From assembly GCA_964612555.1 (NCBI GenBank), contig CAZTBW010000007.1:1-64000 (forward strand): a stretch of 64,000 nucleotides of DNA, in the 5' to 3' direction. Below the pieces are notes generated by a model. It was not told where the DNA came from, searched no databases, and saw only the letters and a program-made list of their open reading frames with translations. Numbering within the stretch: position 1 is the first letter of the stretch; each line of letters starts with the position of its first letter. A program made the position numbers and the translations under genes. Below are positions 34,008 through 40,566 of this stretch, piece by piece. This DNA comes from DAOLCO01 sp964612555. GTDB lineage: Bacteria > Bdellovibrionota_C > UBA2361 > SZUA-149 > DAOLCO01.

Positions 34008-34481
34008 CTAGGTTACCTTAAACTTACCGATTCCAAGGAATCTGATATTGTTATTCTCGTCTCTGGATTGGTACCCGACCATTTGCTCTCCCGTCTGGGA
34101 TAATTGAAAATTAATTTCAGATTTATTATTTGCAGAAGTGGATACTTGTATTGTTATTCCTTCTCCTTTTAATACTTCTCCTGAGTAATGCTTTGGAATT
34201 GATATAGTAACTTCAGAGTCGTTTGTAATGTTTGATACTATGAATGCTTTTATATTTTCAATTTTTTGGGAGAGTTCTTTTTGATAGCTTTGAACAGTTT
34301 GATGGTTTTGAATAGAAGGCACCGAGGGGACGGAGAGTTCTTTTTGGTAATTTGTTTTTGTGACCTCGGGAATTTTGAGATCGTTTAATGAGGAAAGATC
34401 ACCTCGACTGTTCTCAATATTCTGAGTATTTACAATCTCTCGATTCCTGCTAAGAGCCTGACGTGACATAACATTTCCCAT
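34008..34481 (-). CDS. Hypothetical protein, 157 aa
   Basis: No recognised family. The first 70 residues are Ser/Asn/Gln/Val-rich and disordered-looking, and the C-terminal part has a beta-rich pattern (DSEVTISIPKHYSGEVLKGE then ITIQVSTSANNKSEINFQLS). This resembles the conserved C-terminal shape of flagellar hook-length control proteins (FliK), but the domain is too short and divergent to name. It lies between ctaB (convergent) and the repeat array. Confidence 0.5.
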   Translation of the reverse strand: MGNVMSRQALSRNREIVNTQNIENSRGDLSSLNDLKIPEVTKTNYQKELSVPSVPSIQNHQTVQSYQKELSQKIENIKAFIVSNITNDSEVTISIPKHYSGEVLKGEGITIQVSTSANNKSEINFQLSQTGEQMVGYQSRDENNNIRFLGIGKFKVT

Positions 34482-34651
34482 AAACCCGCATACTAAATCC
34501 CTGTATAAGTATTATGCTGATTTTTGAATAAGCTGTGATGTAAGTAAGTAGTTATAGAATGTTTGTTCGGTGGGTATGTGTGAAGAAGAGAGGAGGGAAT
34601 AAAAACCTAGTTTGTATTTTTAGAACCGTAGATCAATACTGCATTACCATG

Positions 34652-34795
34652 AGTCCCTCTACTCCCCAAAATTTGTCCCACGAAGTACTTTTTGGAAAAA
34701 GGACGAAGTGGGGAGCCAGTCACTCGAACATGAATGCGCTCGTCTCGCGTTAATTTGTAGTTCCGTCACTTCCTCAAATTGCCAGTCGCTCGAGC
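34652..34795 (-). CRISPR. Mini CRISPR-like array in module M1
   Basis: It holds a hairpin-split repeat (about 34652-34729), one 30-bp spacer (34730-34759) and one 36-bp repeat (34760-34795). The right half of this repeat ends in the CAGTCGCTCGAGC type found in the split repeats rather than the TGGTACCTGAAC type found in M3 and M4. Strand is not firm; minus is suggested by base-pairing in the tail. Confidence 0.65.
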
Positions 34796-35123
34796 CCTAT
34801 AACCCTTAAAGATGCAATATACTTAAGGATTGGCTAAGTTTAAACGATTAAACTTAGGAATTTCGCTTCTAAAACAAAGCCAAATTCTCCAAAAATTCAG
34901 GTTTTTGACCCAGAAAAAGAGAAAACAACCTAGGTGGTAAGAGATTCTAAAAATCCCTATGGAACACGTCCCACCCAGCTTCTATTCAGAAAGGTACATG
35001 ACCTTACTGAAGACTGTAAACAAAAAAAGAAAACCAAAATTCCCTCCTGACTCAGTCTGTTGAATGAAGATATTTTTTATCATTCAAGAGACAGTTCAGG
35101 AGAAGTTCTACTCGTATTAAAAT
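34796..35123 (-). ncRNA. Conserved structured tail of module M1 (candidate tracr/scout-type RNA)
   Basis: It contains a perfect 10-bp stem, CTAAGTTTAA (34834-34843) with TTAAACTTAG (34848-34857). Relative to M3 one base pair has changed on both sides (C-G to T-A). A 7-bp stem at 34940-34958 has one A/C pair on + that becomes a U-G wobble on minus. The terminal imperfect hairpin (about 35045-35100) carries GTTCAGG, identical to the 5' end of the minus-strand repeat. Confidence 0.45.
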
Positions 35124-35169
35124 GTAAAAGAGAGGAGGGAGTAAAAACCGTATTTCTATTTTTATCAAC

Positions 35170-35345
35170 CTCTCACAATTCTTAATGCCACAAAGTACTT
35201 TTTGAAAAAAAGATAAAGTGGGGTACCAGTCGCCCGAAGAGAAGGAGCCTGCCCTGAGCATGTCGAAGGATTCCGCCACTTCTTAGTACCCGGACAGCCA
35301 AACTCTATGCCAGAGTCTGTGAGAGGTTCCGTCGCTTCCTCAAGT
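35170..35345 (-). CRISPR. Degenerate mini array in module M2
   Basis: It contains a split repeat (about 35170-35239), a 29-bp spacer (35240-35268), a 31-bp degenerate repeat (35269-35299), a 26-bp spacer (35300-35325) and a repeat truncated after its first 20 bp (35326-35345). Its spacer 35240-35268 contains CTGAGCATGTCGAAGGA, a sequence type common as a dispersed bacterial repeat. M2 looks like a decaying copy. Confidence 0.55.
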
Positions 35346-35577
35346 GCAAAGATCAGTTCCCAAAGGCAAAAGAGAAAGCAACCCAGGTGGTGAGAGATTC
35401 TAAAAACCTCTATGGAGCACGTCCCACCCAGCTTCTATTCAAAAAGGTGCATGACCTGACTGAAGACTGTAAACCAAAAAGAAAACCAAAATTTCCCCCC
35501 TGACCCAGTCTGTTGAATGTGAAATTTATTTAATCACTCAACAGACAGTCCAGGATAAATTCTACTCATATTCAAAT
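35346..35577 (-). ncRNA. Shortened structured tail of module M2
   Basis: The first third of the tail, including the 10-bp stem, is missing. The 7-bp stem (35393-35399 with 35405-35411) has one A/C pair that pairs as U-G only in minus-strand RNA. The terminal hairpin is present with GTCCAGG. Likely a decaying copy. Confidence 0.35.
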
Positions 35578-35647
35578 GTAAAAGAGAGGAGGGAATTAAA
35601 ACCGTGTTTGTATTTTAAAAACCGCAGATAAACGCAGATAAATATAG

Positions 35648-35920
35648 GTTCACTGCTTCCTCAAACTTGCCCCACGAAGTACCTTTTGAAAAAAGGACGA
35701 AGTGGGGAGCCAGTCGCTCGAACTGAAAAAGAAAAAATAAAACCCAGGCAAAGGTTCCGCTGCTTCCTCAAAACGCCTGGTACCTGAACAAACGATGATT
35801 GACTCAGCTGATCGTCAAGTTCTGCTGCTTCCTCAAAATGTCTGGTATCTGAACGTCTAATTTGGTGTCCATGTAGATGGACAAGTTCTGCTGCTTCCTC
35901 AAAATGTCTGGTATCTGAAC
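35648..35920 (-). CRISPR. CRISPR-like array in module M3
   Basis: Split repeat with hairpin 35648-35723, spacer 35724-35753 (30 bp), repeat 35754-35789, spacer 35790-35818 (29 bp), repeat 35819-35854, spacer 35855-35884 (30 bp), repeat 35885-35920. All three unsplit repeats are 36 bp, and the last two are identical. Both ends of the repeat are inverted (GTTC and GAAC). On the minus strand the repeat starts GTTCAGRTACCAGAC. The regular 65-66-bp period is the CRISPR hallmark; the low copy number is unusual. Confidence 0.82.
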
Positions 35921-36244
35921 CTATACCCCTTAAGTAGTCAAACCACCTAAGGATTCGCCAAGTTTAAACAATTAAACTTGGGAAATTCGACCTGAAAGTA
36001 AAGCCAAATTTGCCAAAAATCCAGGTTTTTGACCCAAAAAAGAGAAAGCAACCCAGGTGGTAAGAGATTCTAAAAATCTCTATGGAACGTGTCCCACCCA
36101 GCTTCTATTCAGAAAGGTACATGACCTGACTGAAGACCGTAAACCAAAAAGAAAACCAAATTCCCTCCTGACTCAGTCTGTTGAATGAAGATACTTTTCA
36201 TCACTCAAAAGACAGTTCAGGATAAATTCTACTCATATTCAAAT
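35921..36244 (-). ncRNA. Conserved structured tail of module M3
   Basis: This is the most regular copy: CCAAGTTTAA (35958-35967) with TTAAACTTGG (35972-35981); AGAGATT (36063-36069) with AATCTCT (36075-36081), all paired; flanking GGTGG and CCACC segments that could close a larger domain; and the terminal hairpin with GTTCAGG. Confidence 0.45.
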
Positions 36245-36289
36245 GTAAAAGAGAGGAGGGAATAAAAACCATGTATATCTTTTATCAAC

Positions 36290-36554
36290 CTCTCAAGACA
36301 GGAAGTACTACGAAGTACCTTTTATATAAAAAGGACGAAGTCAGAGCAGACACCAGAACCAAAGAAAAATAATAAATTTCATCTTGACTGTTGCCACTTC
36401 CTCAAATTGTCTGGTACCTGAACAAGGCTTGCAAGGGCAGCAGTGCAGGCAAGTTCCGTCACTTCCTCAAATTGTCTGGTACCCGAACCACTCAGGCTGC
36501 AATGGGTAATCTCCTGACGTTCCGTCGCTTCCTCATATTGCCTGGTACCTGAAC
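36290..36554 (-). CRISPR. CRISPR-like array in module M4
   Basis: Split repeat with hairpin about 36290-36359, a 28-bp A-rich spacer (36360-36387), repeat 36388-36423 (5' end divergent), spacer 36424-36452 (29 bp), repeat 36453-36488, spacer 36489-36518 (30 bp), repeat 36519-36554. The first spacer of M4 and of M3 (35724-35753) are both A-rich and look related, so that slot may be a fixed linker rather than a true spacer. Confidence 0.8.
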
Positions 36555-36889
36555 CCTATACCCCTTAAGTAGTTAAACTACCTAAGGATTCGCCAAGTTT
36601 AGATGACTAAACTTGGGAAATTCGACCTGAAAGTAAAGCCAAATTTGCCAAAAATCTAGGTTTATGACCCAAAAAAGAGAAAGCAACCCAGGTGGTAAGA
36701 GACTCTAAGAATCTCTATGGAACATGTCCCACCCAGCTTCTATTCAGAAAGGTACATGACCTTACTGACGACCGTAAACCAAAAAGAAAACCAAATTCCC
36801 TCCTGACTCAGTCTGTTAAATGAAGGTATTTTTAATCACTCAAAAGACAGTTCAGGAAATGTTCTACTCATAATTCAAATGTAAAAGAT
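36555..36889 (-). ncRNA. Conserved structured tail of module M4
   Basis: CCAAGTTTAG (36593-36602) pairs with CTAAACTTGG (36607-36616); the last pair has changed from A-T to G-C on both sides relative to M3, a compensatory change. AGAGACT (36698-36704) with AATCTCT (36710-36716) has one C/A pair that becomes G-U on minus. This copy lies nearest the effector gene. Confidence 0.45.
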
Positions 36890-36934
36890 CAAATCAAACA
36901 ATAACAGTTCAGTATTTATAAATCAAAAAAGTAA

Positions 36935-36958
36935 AAGGTGAGTATTTCTACTCACCTT
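36935..36958 (-). terminator. Second minus-strand terminator after the Cas12-like gene
   Basis: AAGGTGAGTA (36935-36944) pairs perfectly with TACTCACCTT (36949-36958) around a TTTC loop. On the minus strand the stem is followed by TTACTTTTTT. Confidence 0.8.
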
Positions 36959-36985
36959 GTTGAGGACAGGTGTTAAAACATTAAA

Positions 36986-37015
36986 AACCTCAAGGACTTT
37001 TCAATCCTTGAGGTT
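36986..37015 (-). terminator. First minus-strand terminator, overlapping the Cas12-like stop codon
   Basis: AACCTCAAGGA (36986-36996) pairs with TCCTTGAGGTT (37005-37015). On minus the stem is followed by a T-rich run (TTTTAATGTTTT). The TGA stop of the effector (36990-36992) lies inside the stem, so the last codons form the terminator. Confidence 0.85.
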
Positions 37016-39584
37016 GTAATAAAACAAGATTTGCCTTACCACTGCCAAGACATCCGCACATCCGGGAAATCAGGTTGCCGGCAGCGAGATGAAGAGAATT
37101 CATCTCTTTTGGGCAACCGTCGTTCGGACAACCGAAACTTGGGACGCGTGGCATCGGAGTTTGTTCTCCCTTCCTTCGTGAAGAATTTTGAGTAAAAACG
37201 ATTTTACCGTTCTCACGAAAGAAGAGAACTCCTTGACACCCACACTTTGGACAGATGAGGCCTGCCTTGTAGGTGCTTGCGCGAAATACTGTAATTTGGA
37301 AAAGAGAGAGTAACTCTTCTACCCGTTCACAGATTTCAGCAGACCTCCCAGCCAACAGGAGGGTGTTCTCCATCTGGCTTCGTTTGAATCTGCTGGCTTT
37401 ACGCACAGGATCCTTGTCTTTGATCTCAGGGAGAATCAAGACATCAACCATATGCCCGCCAAGCTCTTTACTGGAACCAAGAAGGATTCGGGCTATTTCG
37501 TGTGAGAACACACGTACCCGATTATCCCTCATTTTAAGTTGTTTGCGACGCATCCTTTTGAGGGTTTTTATGCGCGTACTTTTAACTTTGGTGAGGTTTC
37601 TGATTTCCTGCTCAGGTGGTACAGAAAGGCTTTGAAGACGTTTGATTTCGTCTCTTGCCCGATACACCTCTCGAATCATTCTCGAAATACCTTGATTGAC
37701 TTCAAAGAGTCTGCCAAGGCTTCCGGAAATTTTCTGAGTAATGCGTTCTTCCTTTTTTGAAGAGCGATCATTTCTCTTTTTCAGGTGAGCTTTGAGAATT
37801 CTCAGCCCTTCCTGATCAATTGTGATCGCGCCATTTAAGGACGCATTGACCTTTCGCAGAAGATCTTCTTCACGTAATTTCGCTTTTGATAGTCGCATCA
37901 ACGCATCAAGAGCTCGATTGAACTCTTTTTTATTTGCCTTTCTGTGACTGCCATCAGAGAAATGTACCATCAAGGGTTCCAGGTTCTGATACTGATGTGA
38001 AGTGATCTCAACCGGAATAGACTTTAAATGTTTTAGTCCATCTTCAGTTGAAATCATCTTTCGTACCAGCATGGAGCCATCAACTTCAAAGACAAGACCC
38101 CCAAAAACTGTTCCAACAGGGTAGCAGAACTGTTTCTTGTCCTTATCCCATTCATACAACCGCTTTTTCGGAGCGATTAAATTAACGACAAGGTCAAGAT
38201 AGAGTTCTCCCCCTCGACATCGTATCCGCAGTCCTCCCAGAGCAGCGTCAGCGTAGATCGGTTGATCTCCATTCTCTCCACCTCCATAACTGAGTTGATA
38301 CAGATATGGAAATTTCGAGTTTTCAAGGAGGTCTTCCGGTCGCTTTTCCTGGAGCCCCTCCTGATCTCCTCTGCCACCAATATCAAAGGTGGCGTAGGAG
38401 CCGTCAAGAAGCTTGATCTGGATAATTCCCGGAGTTCCATTTTGTGGCATGCAAATAATTTTGTACGCGCCCTTAGCGGTTCGTTCTCCGGAAAGTACAG
38501 AGTCAAACGGATGCTCATCAAAGTCAGTAAAGGTGAGACCGGTTGGATCACCGATTCCTTTTCCGAACTTGGTAAACAGCTTGTAGTTCTTATCGAACCA
38601 AGCCATGGTTCGGTTTTTCAGAAGCTCTTCTTTGGTGAGTTCCGAAAGATCCTGAATCCTGGTCGCATCTCCTTTGAATCGAAAAATTTCTTCCTGGAGA
38701 TATTCACGCCAGGCAAGATATTTCTTTTCTACCTGTGAGATCCTTTTGAGAACCTCAGGGTGTTGCCTGACCAGGTCAAGGAACTCGCGGTATTCCTCGT
38801 CCCCGTTTTTGAGCTGCCACTCTTGAACACGAAGTGCATGCTGTTTCTTCAGGTCATTACGGGTATTCATGTAATACCCAAGAAGAACTTGACATGCAGC
38901 TTCTATCAGCAGCTTGGAGGTACCGCTTTTATACGTAGCAAGGAGATGATCCTTGATCGCTTTCAGCGGTGGATTTTCCAGAGGAGAATCAAGATACTCG
39001 AGAGCGTTTTTAAGTGCTTCAAGCTCTTTTTCCAGAAACTCGATTTCTCCGTTATGGGGAGGAGTATTCCATTTGTTTTCCTCAGCCGTTTTTATAAGAG
39101 AATCTCTTCCCTTATAAAGCTTTTCGAGTTCGCCTTCTTTTGGTCTAACTTCACCCGTTTTCTTATCAATTACGTCACATCCTGTGATTTTATTGATTAA
39201 GCCCGTGATGACTCCTCTGAGTGAATCATCTTTTTTGCCAAGTAGTGCCAGAGCGTAAAATGCGTCTTTCCCTCGCGCGCCAAGAAGAACAATCAGGAGG
39301 AGTGCTCCTCGAAGTTTGACATTTTCGGTCAGAAGATTCTGTACTGACTTCAATGTTTCAAAATACAGGGGAGCATGGGTTTGAAGCCATTGACTCTCCT
39401 TTTCAGCTCTTTCTTCATCGCAGAATCCAAGAAGAATCGCAAAGAGTCGTTGCAGTGCAGCGATCTCATGGTTTTTCTTTCTTTCATCTTTGATGACGCT
39501 TCTTGAATCACCATTTCTTGCCTTGAAGGCAATTGATCGTGTACTTGTTGGGATATTGTCCCGTTCTTTTTTCCCTTTGGGCAT
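36990..39584 (-). CDS. Cas12/TnpB-superfamily effector, apparently nuclease-inactive
   Basis: Start chosen at the ATG 39584, with AGAAGGAGGGC seven bases upstream; the longer frame from 39635 adds 17 residues without a ribosome-binding site. The 864-residue protein has a helical N-terminal half (a REC-like lobe) and then a WED-like strand region (LRIRCRGGELYLDLVVNLIA) before a RuvC-I-like strand PVGTVFGG at about 489-496. In the family this reads GIDLG, so Asp would be Val. A Lys/Arg-rich helix (TLKRMRRKQLKMRDNRVRV) near 675-690 matches the TnpB bridge region. VLILPEI has the RuvC-II Glu near 720. Zinc ligands are CPKCGC (778-783) and CPNDGC (819-824). NSLHLAAGNL near 829-838 stands for D-x-D-x-NAAxNI, without Asp. 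This architecture identifies the superfamily. Loss of two of three catalytic residues suggests RNA-guided binding without cleavage, as in Cas12m and Cas12k. No Cas1/2 or Tn7-like genes are nearby. Confidence 0.78.
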   Translation of the reverse strand: MPKGKKERDNIPTSTRSIAFKARNGDSRSVIKDERKKNHEIAALQRLFAILLGFCDEERAEKESQWLQTHAPLYFETLKSVQNLLTENVKLRGALLLIVLLGARGKDAFYALALLGKKDDSLRGVITGLINKITGCDVIDKKTGEVRPKEGELEKLYKGRDSLIKTAEENKWNTPPHNGEIEFLEKELEALKNALEYLDSPLENPPLKAIKDHLLATYKSGTSKLLIEAACQVLLGYYMNTRNDLKKQHALRVQEWQLKNGDEEYREFLDLVRQHPEVLKRISQVEKKYLAWREYLQEEIFRFKGDATRIQDLSELTKEELLKNRTMAWFDKNYKLFTKFGKGIGDPTGLTFTDFDEHPFDSVLSGERTAKGAYKIICMPQNGTPGIIQIKLLDGSYATFDIGGRGDQEGLQEKRPEDLLENSKFPYLYQLSYGGGENGDQPIYADAALGGLRIRCRGGELYLDLVVNLIAPKKRLYEWDKDKKQFCYPVGTVFGGLVFEVDGSMLVRKMISTEDGLKHLKSIPVEITSHQYQNLEPLMVHFSDGSHRKANKKEFNRALDALMRLSKAKLREEDLLRKVNASLNGAITIDQEGLRILKAHLKKRNDRSSKKEERITQKISGSLGRLFEVNQGISRMIREVYRARDEIKRLQSLSVPPEQEIRNLTKVKSTRIKTLKRMRRKQLKMRDNRVRVFSHEIARILLGSSKELGGHMVDVLILPEIKDKDPVRKASRFKRSQMENTLLLAGRSAEICERVEELLSLFQITVFRASTYKAGLICPKCGCQGVLFFRENGKIVFTQNSSRRKGEQTPMPRVPSFGCPNDGCPKEMNSLHLAAGNLISRMCGCLGSGKANLVLLQPQGLKSP

Positions 39585-39865
39585 TTTTAGCCCTCCTTCT
39601 AAAAAGGGGAATGAGAAGACAGTTAAAGGTAACAAAAAACCTTATGACACCTGCCTCCACTTCACTAAGAAAGAGGACGAGTAATCAGCCCAAGATGTAA
39701 AAATCTTGCTTAAGGAAATGGAGGTGTGAGTTTAAATAAATACTGAATTAATTATGATAAAGATCAGAGAATAAGGGGAACAGAGTAGTAAAAAACACTA
39801 GTTAAGTCAAAAACGTGGAATAGAACCCGTTCAGTTGAGCAATATTCGTTAAAAATGAAATTATT

Positions 39866-40426
39866 CTAAACTCTTATGTATTCCGGAGTGAAGTACTTAG
39901 TATCGTTTGGAGCAACGATGATTCCTTCTTTACTGCCCCAGTCAAAATCAATTTCTTCAGCATCGAAGGGGATTCTACCTTCGTCTTTGGGGTCGTAGGT
40001 TTGGCTGGTTATGTAGAAAAGATGAGCGTAGTCACTAAAAACACGGCATCCGTGTAAAACCCCGGGAGGTATTTTTACTGAGGCGGTGATTATCTCCTCT
40101 GAATCATCTCCCAGGATAAAATCCATTTTTGCTTTATAGGTGGGGCTCTCCTCCCTGTTATCAATAAGACCAACTCGGGCATGCCCCCCACAAATATACC
40201 ACCAGTCTGTTTGTTTATGATGATAGTGCCATGCCTTGATGGTGTCCTTTTTCATTTTACTGTGACTCCACTGACCAAAATTGGCAGTAGTGTTTTCAGG
40301 GTCACTGATGAAAAAAGTATCTGTGTTTCTTATTATTTCCCTAAAGAAACCACGGTCATCACCGTGAGATACCAGTTTTTTTATCTCTACCCCTTGAATA
40401 GGAGGGTTTTCGATTGAAAAATTCAT
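39866..40426 (-). CDS. dTDP-4-dehydrorhamnose 3,5-epimerase-like (RmlC cupin)
   Basis: The 186-residue cupin has GVEIKKLVSHGDDRGFFREI at its start, TANFGQWSHSKMKKDTIKAWHYH with the catalytic-type His near 65, and VKIPPGVLHGCRVFSD near 133. It resembles RmlC/WxcM-like enzymes that epimerise or isomerise nucleotide-activated sugars. No other rml genes are near, so the substrate may be a different NDP-sugar. It is divergent from acnA across 140 bp and lies upstream of the Cas12-like gene on the same strand, separated by 281 bp. Confidence 0.8.
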   Translation of the reverse strand: MNFSIENPPIQGVEIKKLVSHGDDRGFFREIIRNTDTFFISDPENTTANFGQWSHSKMKKDTIKAWHYHHKQTDWWYICGGHARVGLIDNREESPTYKAKMDFILGDDSEEIITASVKIPPGVLHGCRVFSDYAHLFYITSQTYDPKDEGRIPFDAEEIDFDWGSKEGIIVAPNDTKYFTPEYIRV

Positions 40427-40566
40427 GAATTTTCGTCTCTGAGTCGATGAAATAAAATATCCATTCTTGAAAATCTTTTACCTTTTCAAGAGGCTTTATA
40501 ATAGTATTAATTACTATAGTTTAAGAATTTACACCAATAAACACAAACTGAGGACTATCTGATACT

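Larger units (their letters stand above)
34585..36889. repeat. Four tandem copies of a guide-RNA-like module (M1-M4)
   Basis: Modules M1 34585-35123, M2 35124-35577, M3 35578-36244 and M4 36245-36889 share the same order of parts. Each begins with a short AGAGAGGAGGG box, then a split repeat carrying a hairpin, one to three 36-bp repeats with 26-30-bp spacers, and a conserved tail of about 330 bp. Within M3 the last two repeats are identical, whereas repeats in different modules differ at several positions, so whole modules were duplicated and then diverged while repeats inside a module stayed homogenised. M2 is shortened: its last repeat is fused directly to the second half of the tail. No convincing protein-coding frame lies here. 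Confidence 0.85.

Noticed and set aside
34559..34753. 64-residue + frame at the left end of the arrays
   Set aside because: It runs through the split repeat and its hairpin, and the frame is not kept in the other modules.
35052..35279. 75-residue frame on minus in the array region
   Set aside because: It crosses the module M1/M2 boundary, has no ribosome-binding site, and owes part of its sequence (AESFDMLRAG) to a common dispersed DNA repeat.
34585..36889. Interpreting the modules as transposon copies or IS elements
   Set aside because: No transposase frame and no target-site duplications were seen, and the regular 65-66-bp repeat-spacer period fits a CRISPR array better.
36990..39584. Reading the 864-residue gene as a transposon TnpB
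   Set aside because: It is about twice the usual TnpB length, there are no IS200/IS605 ends or tnpA nearby, and it lies next to repeat-spacer arrays.
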